A stretch of 64,000 bases of DNA, taken from contig CAMHPA010000005.1 in NCBI GenBank assembly GCA_946186925.1, positions 28,599 through 92,598 on the forward strand, in the 5' to 3' direction. A model generated the notes under the pieces. The model did no database searches. It saw only the letters and a program-made list of their open reading frames with translations, and had not been told where the DNA came from. Of the stretch, positions 17,186 to 27,408 are shown piece after piece; the stretch's first letter is position 1, and each line of letters starts with the position of its first letter. The DNA comes from an uncultured Bacteroidota bacterium (GTDB lineage: Bacteria > Bacteroidota > Bacteroidia > Bacteroidales > SZUA-534). The position numbers and the translations under genes were made by a program.

Positions 17186-19756
17186 TCAATCTTCCAGCCA
17201 TCCAAAAACCTTTGCCTCAATGATTTTGGCATTCTCGGGCGAACCGAAATTGAGTTTTAAGAATCTCATTGTCAGGTCATTGTGCTCAATAACGATTTTT
17301 TGCGGCGCGCGGTCGTAGTGCGCAAGTTGAATGTAATAGCCGCCATCGTTTGATATTGAGACGGTTACATCGTCGGTGGCACTGCCGAGCGTCACTTCAA
17401 CGCGCTTGAGCGTAATGCCGCGCTCGGTGTCCAGAACCCATTGCGGCGCCTTGTCGGTTGGGGCGGGCTGCCAAAAGGTCCGCTCGTCGCCGTCGGCGGC
17501 CATACCAGCCGAATGGCCAGGCGCGTTGCTGTGCGCAAATGTCGGGTTGTTGGTGCCCAGAATCTGAATATCGTCATCTGTTCTTGCCTTGCGTTTCTGA
17601 ATGTACGGGCGGTCGGCAACCACAGGCGTTTTGCCCTCAACAAACCGTTCGCCGCCCACAAACTCAAGTTCAATGGTGCCCGAAGCCAGTCCGTCCGACG
17701 TTGCCTCAACAACCGTTTTGCCCGACTGATACGCACGCATCTCAATGGCGCACAATCCGTCAAGAATCTGAATGTCAGAGTTTTTCGAGAAGCAAATCTC
17801 TCTGCCTGTCGGGAATTCGCCAGGGCCCGAAACAATGCGCAGTCGCACGTCGGGCGAGTTCGAAATGAGCCGTCCGCTTGCGTCTAAAACGCTGACTGTC
17901 AGCCGCACATCGTCGGTTCCGTCGGTCAGTATGCCTTTGGTTTTGGTCGATTCGATTTTCAAAGCCGCGGGTTCGCCTTCGGTTGGCCATTCGGGCGGCG
18001 CAATGCCCGCGTATTCGTTTCTGTACCAATAATATGCACGTTTCGGAATGCGGAAATAATCGATGATTCCCGTCTTGCCCAACTGACTGCCGAAAATGCT
18101 TCCGTGGTCGAACCCGCACCAAATGCACTGTCCGCCGCGCCACTCAACACCCTTGTAGGCATCGTCTTTCTGCAAATCGGCCCACCCAGGGTCGTACACG
18201 CCAGGGCGAATAGCCGTTGTGGTGCTGTATTCCGACACCAGCGACGGAATGCCAGGCCGAATGAAGTCGGGAATGGTTGCGCCGTCGCCGTTGTAGCCAA
18301 CAGCGTCGCCAAGCAGGTCGAAGCGGTCGGCGCCGAGCGGACGCTGAGCCCCACCAATGGCCGCATAGCGCGTCGTGTCGAGTTGGTGGGTGCGCTCAAC
18401 CATCTTGCGCAGCAGATTTTTGGTGGCCGCAATTGTCTGACGCTGAGTGAAAAACACTTCGTTACACATCGACCACGCGAAAATCGAAGGTTGGTTCCGA
18501 TTGATAACAATCATCTCTTCGAGTTGTTGCAAAACGCTCTGCTCAAAAGCCGCAGTGTCTTCATTATTAATAGGATAGGCGCTTGCATACCAATATCCGT
18601 CCTGTTGGTTGCCGCCCGTTCCCCAAAACGCCATTTCCGACCAAAACAAAATGCCCTGACGCGAGCACTCGTCGGCAAAAGCGGGCGAATGCGGATAGTG
18701 CGAGCCGCGTATCATATTGAAACCTGCCTCTTTAATCATCCGCACGTCGCGGCGGACGGCCTCTTCGGTAATGGCGTCGCACCAGCCAGCGTGGTCTTGG
18801 TGAACATTGGCGCCGCGCAGGTATAAGTGCTTGCCGTTCAGGAAGAAACCGTGGTCGGCGGTCCAGTCGAGCCAACGGAACCCGAAAACCGACGATTGCG
18901 AATCTATCACCTTAGTGCCATCAACTATCTGACATTCAGCCGTATAAAGTGTAGGCGAATCAACCGACCAAAGCATTGGGTTGGCAATTTCCGCTGTCGC
19001 GATATTGGCGGTCAAGCGCTCGCCAGCCTTCATTTTCAGTTCTTTATCGCTTTGCGCGACGATTGCGCCCTTGCCGTCTTTGACAATCAGCCGCAAAGTG
19101 GCCGTTTTGTCCGCATTAGCCTGATTTTCAATGGTTACATCGGTACTAACCGCAGCCGATTTGCCTTCGGTTTCCTTCAGACCAGGCGTTGTGATTTGCA
19201 GACCGCACCACGCAATGTGCGTCGGGTTTTTCTTGGCCAGCCGCACCGTGCGGTAAATGCCGCCGTTGAAGTTGTGCTCGCCCGCACGCGGTGCAACTTT
19301 TGGATTCCAAATGTTGTTAACTCTCACTGCCACAATATTTTCGCCCACTACGGCATTCTCGGTAATATCAATGCTGAAACCCGTGTAACCGCCTGTGTGC
19401 GAGCCGCTTGGCTTGCCATTGACAAATATCTCAGCTTCCTGAAAAACGCCGTCGAATTCAATGAACAGTCTGTTTTTCAAGTCGTTGGCCGAAAGGTTGA
19501 TTTTCTTGCGATACCAGCCGTAGCCCGTGTAAAAATCGCGCGACATAAAGTAAGGTATTGCAAATGAGTGCGGTATCCCAATCTTCTGCCACTGCGAATC
19601 GTCGAAATCCGCGTTTTGCGCGCCATCGAAATCGCCCAACGCAAAAGTCCAATTGGCATTTATCACTTCAGTGCCGTAATCGGTTGTTTTTGTGCACGAT
19701 ACCGCTATTGCAAATACGGCAGTCAGGGCGGCGAGTGAGAGTTTGTGTATCTTCAT
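17186..19756 (-). CDS. GH2 glycoside hydrolase, probable beta-galactosidase, with C-terminal F5/8-type domain
   Basis: The 856-residue exported protein (signal ending about AIAVSC, probably a lipoprotein) starts at ATG 19756. Domains run: sugar-binding jelly roll (about 30-180), Ig-like domain, TIM barrel (about 290-590) with the acid/base Glu in SMCNEVFF and the nucleophile Glu in SLVSEYSTTT, an Ig-like segment, and a C-terminal discoidin/CBM32-like domain (DGDERTFWQPAPTDKAPQWV). GH2 members cleave beta-galactosides, beta-mannosides or beta-glucuronides. The exact substrate is not readable here; beta-galactosidase is the default. It is separated from the upstream GH97 by a terminator. Confidence 0.9.
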   Translation of the reverse strand: MKIHKLSLAALTAVFAIAVSCTKTTDYGTEVINANWTFALGDFDGAQNADFDDSQWQKIGIPHSFAIPYFMSRDFYTGYGWYRKKINLSANDLKNRLFIEFDGVFQEAEIFVNGKPSGSHTGGYTGFSIDITENAVVGENIVAVRVNNIWNPKVAPRAGEHNFNGGIYRTVRLAKKNPTHIAWCGLQITTPGLKETEGKSAAVSTDVTIENQANADKTATLRLIVKDGKGAIVAQSDKELKMKAGERLTANIATAEIANPMLWSVDSPTLYTAECQIVDGTKVIDSQSSVFGFRWLDWTADHGFFLNGKHLYLRGANVHQDHAGWCDAITEEAVRRDVRMIKEAGFNMIRGSHYPHSPAFADECSRQGILFWSEMAFWGTGGNQQDGYWYASAYPINNEDTAAFEQSVLQQLEEMIVINRNQPSIFAWSMCNEVFFTQRQTIAATKNLLRKMVERTHQLDTTRYAAIGGAQRPLGADRFDLLGDAVGYNGDGATIPDFIRPGIPSLVSEYSTTTAIRPGVYDPGWADLQKDDAYKGVEWRGGQCIWCGFDHGSIFGSQLGKTGIIDYFRIPKRAYYWYRNEYAGIAPPEWPTEGEPAALKIESTKTKGILTDGTDDVRLTVSVLDASGRLISNSPDVRLRIVSGPGEFPTGREICFSKNSDIQILDGLCAIEMRAYQSGKTVVEATSDGLASGTIELEFVGGERFVEGKTPVVADRPYIQKRKARTDDDIQILGTNNPTFAHSNAPGHSAGMAADGDERTFWQPAPTDKAPQWVLDTERGITLKRVEVTLGSATDDVTVSISNDGGYYIQLAHYDRAPQKIVIEHNDLTMRFLKLNFGSPENAKIIEAKVFGWLED

Positions 19757-19803
19757 AATCAGTTGGTTAAATATTTGCAAATAAGTTTTTTGCGTTCGAA
19801 AAC

Positions 19804-19840
19804 AAAAAAATCCGACACACTTTGACCGTGTCGGATTTTT
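19804..19840 (-). terminator. Terminator between the first GH97 and GH2
   Basis: AATCCGACAC pairs with GTGTCGGATT across a 9-nt loop. On the minus strand the stem runs into seven T; the plus strand also has a T-run, so it may work both ways. Confidence 0.85.
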
Positions 19841-19847
19841 GTTTCAA

Positions 19848-21788
19848 CTATTCGCAAATCACCACGCCGCCATTGCACGGAATGGTAATCGCAACTTGCT
19901 GTTTCTTGTTAATTTTAAAATCTTTAACACTGCCGTTCAGGTTGGCGTCGTCGCTGTAGAGTTTCACGGTTGAGTTGGCGTTGAGCATTGGCAGGTTCAG
20001 GTTGAGTTTAAGCGTTTCCTTCTGCGCGTTAATGCCCACAATGTACCATTTGTCGGCGTGGCGGCGCGCCAGAACAGCGTACTTTCCAGGATAGCCGTCA
20101 ATGAACTTCACCTCGTCCCAGGTTGTCGGCACCTGTTTCATAAAATCGACGGCCCAGACGGGTGCGTCGGTCAGGTTGTTGGGCGCCATAGCAAAGTGAT
20201 TCACAGCCGTTTGGAACATAACCGAAATGGCCAGCGCAAACACATCCGACGTGCGGCGCGTGTTGCCGTGCTGATTGTCGTAGGCGTAGTGCTTGTTGAG
20301 CGTGCTGCCGCCCCAGTCCATACTGCCCACCGTGTTGCGAATGAACGGGTGCAGAGTGGCGCAGAAAGCCTCGTTGTCGCACTCGTTTTGGCCGAAAGCC
20401 AGATTCTCGCTTGCGCGGACGGCCTCACAAGCCGCAAAGTTCGGGTACATACGTTCCCAACCGCGCGGAAGCGTGCAGCCGTGGAAGATTACCAGCAGAC
20501 CGTAGTCATTGGCGTCGTTCAGAATATCCTCGTAGAGTTGCATCATCGGCTGCTTGTCGCTGCCAAAGAAATCCACCTTAATTCCGCGAATACCAATGCT
20601 TTGCATCCATTTCATCTCGGCGCGGCGGGTGATTATGTTGTCCATAATTCCGCGCGGACTCTGCGGCGCGTCGTTCCAGTAGCCGTTCGAGTTGTACCAC
20701 AAGTAGATAGCCACGTTTTTCTGCTTTCCGTAGTCGGCCAGTTCCTTTATTTTGTCGCGGCCGATTTGAGTGTCCCAAAGCGCGTCAATCAGCACCGACT
20801 CGAAGCCCATTGCGGCCGAAAAATCGATATACTTCTTCTGCACATCGAAGTTGGTATTGCCGTCCATTCCGATAATCCACGACCACGAGCCGCGTCCGTA
20901 CTTGTATTCCTGCGACGCCTCGTAGAGCGGTTTCACATAGTCGAATGCTACCGTAGTCTCAACAATCGGTGCCAGAGTTTTGCCCAAAGTTATTGTGCGC
21001 CAAGGTGTTGACGACGGCAGAGTCATTCCAGGCGTTGAAGAGCCCAGACCGTTCATCTCGCCCTCTTGCGGAAGGCCGATAGTGTAGAGCCCGCCGTTGC
21101 CGCCCATCAGTCGGCCACCAAAGTAGCGGCCGTTCACGCCAGTTTCCGAAATCAGAATCCAGCCCTTGTCGGCGTTCTTGAACAGGCACGGGAAGGTGTA
21201 GCCTTGTCCCCAGCCGTTCTTTCCAAGTGCGTCATCCACAGTGTAATGCGTCTCGTACGAAGGTGTTGTACGCGCGAAACCGCCCATTGGGGTGGCCTGC
21301 GGGCAAAGGAAAGTGGTGGCGCCGTCGGGCAAGCGGAAGCCCGAAGCCTCTTCTTTGACCACGCAGCAGAACGTAGGACGCTGAGCCATAAGATTATAGC
21401 GGAACACAACATCGCGGTTCGACACGTAGAACTCGACACTGTAAACGTTTTTGCCGCCCTTGGCGAAGGTGAAAATGCCGCCGTTGGCCTCAACGTCAAT
21501 CTTGCTCTGTTTCGAGTTGCGCAGCGTGTAACTGTCGGTGTATTTCAGGTCTTCCTTGCTGTCGGTCAGCGACATACCGTTGGTGTAGTCGCCCAAATCG
21601 AGCACCAAACCCAGCGGCGACTGCTCAAGAAACACATCGCCGTTCAGTTTCACCGAATACGACGGCTTTCCATCGGCATCCGATATGGTTACAACTATTT
21701 GTCCGTCAGGACTTTTAATCTCTTTCTCTGTCGATTGCGCACCAAAGAATCCGCACGCCAAAACCAGACCTAATAAAACCTTTTTCAT
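19848..21788 (-). CDS. GH97 glycoside hydrolase, retaining (alpha-galactosidase-like) type
   Basis: The 646-residue exported protein starts at ATG 21788 (MKKVLLGLVLACGFFGAQS). It has the GH97 N-terminal beta domain (SPDGQIVVTISDADGKPSY), a TIM barrel and a C-terminal beta domain. In the barrel, RGIKVDFFGSDKQ places an Asp where the retaining GH97 nucleophile lies; inverting SusB-like enzymes lack it. EAVRASENLAFG holds the likely acid Glu. alpha-Galactosidase or a related activity (for example beta-L-arabinopyranosidase) is inferred. It is distinct from the closely paired GH97s at 25361 and 27408. A -7 box is at 21857-21864. Confidence 0.92.
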   Translation of the reverse strand: MKKVLLGLVLACGFFGAQSTEKEIKSPDGQIVVTISDADGKPSYSVKLNGDVFLEQSPLGLVLDLGDYTNGMSLTDSKEDLKYTDSYTLRNSKQSKIDVEANGGIFTFAKGGKNVYSVEFYVSNRDVVFRYNLMAQRPTFCCVVKEEASGFRLPDGATTFLCPQATPMGGFARTTPSYETHYTVDDALGKNGWGQGYTFPCLFKNADKGWILISETGVNGRYFGGRLMGGNGGLYTIGLPQEGEMNGLGSSTPGMTLPSSTPWRTITLGKTLAPIVETTVAFDYVKPLYEASQEYKYGRGSWSWIIGMDGNTNFDVQKKYIDFSAAMGFESVLIDALWDTQIGRDKIKELADYGKQKNVAIYLWYNSNGYWNDAPQSPRGIMDNIITRRAEMKWMQSIGIRGIKVDFFGSDKQPMMQLYEDILNDANDYGLLVIFHGCTLPRGWERMYPNFAACEAVRASENLAFGQNECDNEAFCATLHPFIRNTVGSMDWGGSTLNKHYAYDNQHGNTRRTSDVFALAISVMFQTAVNHFAMAPNNLTDAPVWAVDFMKQVPTTWDEVKFIDGYPGKYAVLARRHADKWYIVGINAQKETLKLNLNLPMLNANSTVKLYSDDANLNGSVKDFKINKKQQVAITIPCNGGVVICE

Positions 21789-21856
21789 TTGCATAGTGTT
21801 GATTACGTGTTGTTTATAAATTGTATTAATAGTTTCCCCTAATTGAATTGTTAACA

Positions 21857-21864
21857 CAAATGTA
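21857..21864 (-). promoter_or_regulatory. Probable -7 box of the first GH97 gene (TACATTTG)
   Basis: An exact TAnnTTTG match on the minus strand, 68 nt before the ATG at 21788. The sequence beyond is very AT-rich with no clear -33 box. Confidence 0.5.
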
Positions 21865-21931
21865 ATCAAATTTTTTATAAAAAGTAAAAAATACTTTTAT
21901 TTCTTTTTTGAAAAGAAAAATCGGGCGGATA

Positions 21932-21961
21932 TTGTTTGTTGATGATAAAAACGTATTTTTG
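21932..21961 (+). promoter_or_regulatory. Probable promoter of the Fic gene
   Basis: TTG at 21932-21934 and TATTTTTG at 21954-21961 are 19 nt apart, the preferred spacing. A second TATTTTTG at 22000-22007 is only 4 nt from the ATG and has no matching -33 element. Confidence 0.6.
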
Positions 21962-22011
21962 TTGGCAAAATGGTGACTGTATGGCCACCTTTTAATAAAT
22001 ATTTTTGAATT

Positions 22012-23085
22012 ATGAGATACCTGACATTAGAAAAAGCCATCAGCGAATGGCAGAAAATCCAGCCGCTTTCGGAAAGTGACAAAGCGCGTTTGAGCCGCAG
22101 ATTCACCATCGATTTCAACTACAATTCGAACCACATCGAAGGTAACACGCTGACTTACGGACAGACCGAGATTCTTCTGCTTTTCGGAAAAATCATAGGT
22201 GAAGCCTATGTGAAAGATGTTCAGGATATGGCGGCAAGCAATGTCACGCTCAAAATGATGAAAGAAGAAGCACTTGTGCGGGAAACACCTTTAACTCAAA
22301 ATTTTATCCGCACGCTTCACAAAACGTTGCTGCGCGAAGATTATACCGTTTACCGTAATCTGCCAGGCGGTATGCAGACAAGTTATACCATTCACGCGGG
22401 GCAGTACAAAACGCGCCCAAACAGCGTCATCACCCGCTATGGCGACCGCTTTGAGTACGCATCACCCGAAGAAACGCCCGCGCTGATGACCGACCTTGTT
22501 GATTGGTACAATCAGGCCGAAACCGAAGGCCGCTTGTCGCCTGTTGAAATTGCTGCGTTGTTCCACTACCGTTATATCCGCATCCACCCGTTTGAAGATG
22601 GCAACGGACGCATTGCACGGCTGTTGGTCAATTATATACTGACAAAGCACGATTACCCGATGATAGTTGTGCGCAGCCGACTGAAAAGCGAGTATCTTGA
22701 AGCCTTGCACGCAGCCGATATGCTAGTTGGTTCGGCACCACATTTGGGCGCAAACGCATCGCTTCAAGACATAAGACCTTTTTTGCAGTATTTCAAGAAT
22801 TTAGTGGCGCGTGAAGTTTACAATGATGTTTGTTTCTTGACCGAACACGATGAAAATCTTTGGTGGTACGATGGTGAACGTATCGCTTTCCGTTCACCGA
22901 ATTATGGCAAACTTCTAATGCTAATGATGACCGAACCATCTTTGACTCTGACAGATATTCAGAACCATTTGGAAATCAATATGTCGGCAATTAAGAAATT
23001 AGTCGGGCAACTGATTGACAAACACTACATTGAACGTGGCACGACAGATGGTTCGTGGCGAGTTTTCATCACACCGTCGGTGTAG
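22012..23085 (+). CDS. Fic-domain AMPylase-type protein (class II) with C-terminal winged helix
   Basis: The 357-residue protein has the Fic active-site motif HPFEDGNGRIARLL (about residues 198-211), whose His and phosphate-binding loop transfer a nucleotide monophosphate, usually AMP, to a target hydroxyl. Near the N-terminus SNHIEGNTLT matches the inhibitory helix motif of class II Fic proteins, so activity should be self-restrained. The C-terminal TLTDIQNHLEINMSAIKKLV reads as a winged helix-turn-helix. The target is unknown. It stands alone and divergent inside the glycan-enzyme region, which suggests independent gain. Confidence 0.93.
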   Translation: MRYLTLEKAISEWQKIQPLSESDKARLSRRFTIDFNYNSNHIEGNTLTYGQTEILLLFGKIIGEAYVKDVQDMAASNVTLKMMKEEALVRETPLTQNFIRTLHKTLLREDYTVYRNLPGGMQTSYTIHAGQYKTRPNSVITRYGDRFEYASPEETPALMTDLVDWYNQAETEGRLSPVEIAALFHYRYIRIHPFEDGNGRIARLLVNYILTKHDYPMIVVRSRLKSEYLEALHAADMLVGSAPHLGANASLQDIRPFLQYFKNLVAREVYNDVCFLTEHDENLWWYDGERIAFRSPNYGKLLMLMMTEPSLTLTDIQNHLEINMSAIKKLVGQLIDKHYIERGTTDGSWRVFITPSV

Positions 23086-23102
23086 GGTTTAACTTCTTCA
23101 AT

Positions 23103-23135
23103 AAAAAAGGCCTGACACCGAAGCATCAAGCCTTT
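23103..23135 (-). terminator. Terminator between converging Fic and esterase genes
   Basis: AAAGGC...TGA pairs with TCA...GCCTTT (one bulge). The minus-strand reading ends in six T, so it mainly serves the esterase gene. Confidence 0.75.
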
Positions 23136-23156
23136 AAAATTCAGCGCTTTCGACGG

Positions 23157-25174
<2,018 letters not shown>

Positions 25175-25182
25175 TTTTGGCA

Positions 25183-25190
25183 CAAATATA
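25183..25190 (-). promoter_or_regulatory. Probable -7 box of the two-domain esterase gene (TATATTTG)
   Basis: An exact TAnnTTTG match on the minus strand, 73 nt before the ATG. No well-spaced -33 box is visible. Confidence 0.5.
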
Positions 25191-25360
25191 GCAATTCGTC
25201 AATTCAAAGAGTGCCGATTGTGCGATTTGCGAAGAAATGGGCGAATGGCGGGGTTTTGTCTTTTATATCGGATAAAACTTGTTGATTTTATCTTTTATAA
25301 TGGATAAAACACAAAAAAAACGCAATTGCCGCAAAGTGTTGGCAAATTCTAATAGCACCG

Positions 25361-27280
25361 TTAATTTTTAGAAGATTCTTCCGCAATCACAAATCCCCCG
25401 CGCGGCAGCAGTTTCACCGTTTTGGGCAGATTGTTGGCGTCGATATTGGTGATTGTCCACGGGTTATCGGGATTGCCGCTGTCGGCGAACATTTTGAACT
25501 TGCCGCTCTTGATAAAATCAAGATTCAGAGCGATTTCGCGCTCGCTGTCGCTGCCGTTGATTCCTGCCACATACCATTTGTCGTTGCGCTCGCGGGCCAT
25601 TACGGCGTACTCGCCAGGGTAGCCGCAAACGAGTTTCGTCTCGTCCCAAACGGTCGGCAGGTTGGTGAAGAACCGCTGAACTTCAGTTGGTTGCGACAGG
25701 TAACTTGTCGGGCGGTCGGCAAGGTGCAGCACGGCCGATTCAAAAAGCACCGTCAGCGCCAACTCGTGGGCGTGCGTGGTGATGTGCGGAAACTGCGAAT
25801 CGGTGAAGGTGCAAGGCGTGTAGTCCATTGAGCCCACCACGCCGCGGGTGAACGGCAGAGTGGCGTTGTGCATTGCGGCCCTGTCGGTCAGGAATGGGGC
25901 GTTGTTGTACCATTCGGCACCCATAACTGCTTCTGTACTAACCAGATTCGGATATGTTCGCTGCCAGCCGCGCGGCAGTGTGGCGCCGTGGAAATTGACC
26001 AGCAAATGGTGCTTTGCGGCGCTCTCGAGCAGTTCAATGCAGTATTGGTTTGTGCGCTGCTTGTCGCCTTCAAAGAAATCGATTTTAACGCCCGCTATGC
26101 CATTATCTTCCAGCCATTTGAATTCTTTTTCTCGGTCTTCGGCCTTGTTCAGCCGATATTTCGGACCAGGGGCGCGGTCAACCCATTTAGTGGTTGAATT
26201 ATACCACATTAGCAGTTTCACGCCCTTCTGTTTCGCGTAGGCGATGGCTTCGTAGATGTTGCCGCCGTGCATTTCGTCCCATTCGGCGTCGATGAGCGTG
26301 TAGGGCAGTTTCAGTTCGGCGGCCAAGTCAATGTATTGTTTTACAATCTGATAATCGCTCGAACCGTGGTTGTAGGCCCAGTAAATCCACGATGCCACAC
26401 CAGGCTTAATCCATTCATTATCAGCAATTCTGCACGGCGTGCTCACGTCAGTCACAAGAGTCGATTCCACCACGTCGGCCAGCGACCCGATGATGGCCAC
26501 GCGCCACGGCGTCTGCCAGCCGTCGCTCAGTGCAAGGCGGTTTTCGTCGTTTTGGATTTTGTAACTCGACGCGGCGGTGTTTCTCAAACTTGAGCCACTG
26601 TTTTTGCCTGTCATATCTGCTTCAGTGATAAGAATATACAGACTGTCTTTCGGTTCAAAAAGCGACGGGTAGGCCCAGTGGCAGCCTTCGCGTTCCTTCG
26701 GATTTGGCCAGTAAAACTTTTCGTACGAGTCGTCGAAGCGCTGCAGCCAGCGTTTGGTCGAATCGGCAAAATGGTAGGTGGTCTGCTCTTGCAGGAAGTT
26801 GCACTCGCTGTATCCCTTGGCCAGCGCAAAGCGGAAAGCCACGCCGTTGTTGTAGGCGCGCACAATCACGTTCTGTGTGCGGTTGTTGCGGTCAACAAAA
26901 CTGAAGGTGCGCTCGGTTGCCTGATTGATGCAGTGCAAACGCTTGCCCGACAGCATTTTATAGTTGTCTTGGATGTCGATGGTTTTCGATGCGTTTTTGT
27001 ACGACAGAAAAGCGTCAGCCCCTTCTGTGAGTCCGAATTTTGGAATCGAAATCACCTTATCCCATTCACCGTCAGTCATATAATAGACGTTGAGCGACGG
27101 AATGTTATCGACGTTCAATTCGCATTGGAAACGGATTTTGCCGTTGGGCGATGTCAGGCCCAATTTTTGGTCGAACTTGCCGTCGGCGGCACTCGAAGCA
27201 CCCAGCAACGCAACTATCAGACATACAGCCGATAGGAAGATGCACGCAAGGGCACAAATCAGAAGTGAGCGTTTGTTCAT
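25361..27280 (-). CDS. GH97 glycoside hydrolase, retaining type (paralogue 1 of a tandem pair)
   Basis: The 639-residue protein starts with a signal or anchor helix (LLICALACIFLSAVCLIVALL). The GH97 domain order is normal. AGVKIDFFEGDKQ supplies the nucleophile-position Asp of retaining GH97s and TEAVMGAEWYNN the likely acid Glu. It shares long identical stretches with the next gene upstream (for example GSMDYTPC and ITTHAHELALTVLFES), so the two arose by duplication. An alpha-galactosidase-type activity on polysaccharide side chains is inferred. Its leader is occupied by an 8-nt periodic array (27283-27338). Confidence 0.92.
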   Translation of the reverse strand: MNKRSLLICALACIFLSAVCLIVALLGASSAADGKFDQKLGLTSPNGKIRFQCELNVDNIPSLNVYYMTDGEWDKVISIPKFGLTEGADAFLSYKNASKTIDIQDNYKMLSGKRLHCINQATERTFSFVDRNNRTQNVIVRAYNNGVAFRFALAKGYSECNFLQEQTTYHFADSTKRWLQRFDDSYEKFYWPNPKEREGCHWAYPSLFEPKDSLYILITEADMTGKNSGSSLRNTAASSYKIQNDENRLALSDGWQTPWRVAIIGSLADVVESTLVTDVSTPCRIADNEWIKPGVASWIYWAYNHGSSDYQIVKQYIDLAAELKLPYTLIDAEWDEMHGGNIYEAIAYAKQKGVKLLMWYNSTTKWVDRAPGPKYRLNKAEDREKEFKWLEDNGIAGVKIDFFEGDKQRTNQYCIELLESAAKHHLLVNFHGATLPRGWQRTYPNLVSTEAVMGAEWYNNAPFLTDRAAMHNATLPFTRGVVGSMDYTPCTFTDSQFPHITTHAHELALTVLFESAVLHLADRPTSYLSQPTEVQRFFTNLPTVWDETKLVCGYPGEYAVMARERNDKWYVAGINGSDSEREIALNLDFIKSGKFKMFADSGNPDNPWTITNIDANNLPKTVKLLPRGGFVIAEESSKN

Positions 27281-27282
27281 TT

Positions 27283-27338
27283 GTCTAATCGTTTAATTGT
27301 TCAATCGGTCAATCGTTTAATCGATTATTCATTTAATT
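27283..27338. repeat. 8-nt periodic array directly upstream of a GH97 start codon
   Basis: Seven consecutive 8-nt units (GTCTAATC, GTTTAATT, GTTCAATC, GGTCAATC, GTTTAATC, GATTATTC, ATTTAATT) begin 2 nt beyond the ATG at 27280. The phase never slips although units vary at several positions. Confidence 0.85.
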
Positions 27339-27376
27339 GTATTTTAAGTACTTACCATTCGTTCCCAATCATTCAA

Positions 27377-27408
27377 TTCACCGTTTCACCAGTTCACCAA
27401 TTCACCGT
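27377..27408. repeat. Four 8-nt units of TTCACCNN at the 3' edge of the second GH97 gene
   Basis: TTCACCGT, TTCACCAG, TTCACCAA and TTCACCGT are perfectly in phase and end at the GH97 stop codon (27408-27410). Their reverse complement is the GGTGAA unit found at 30302-30325, beyond the other end of the GH97-GH43 pair. Confidence 0.8.

Noticed and set aside
22000..22007. A second TATTTTTG directly before the Fic ATG as a leaderless promoter.
   Set aside because: No TTG/TTTG lies at a workable distance upstream, while the box at 21954 has one at 19 nt.
27377..27408. The TTCACC units as a CRISPR-like or transposon end.
   Set aside because: Units are only 8 nt with no spacers, and no transposase is adjacent; kept only as a repeat.
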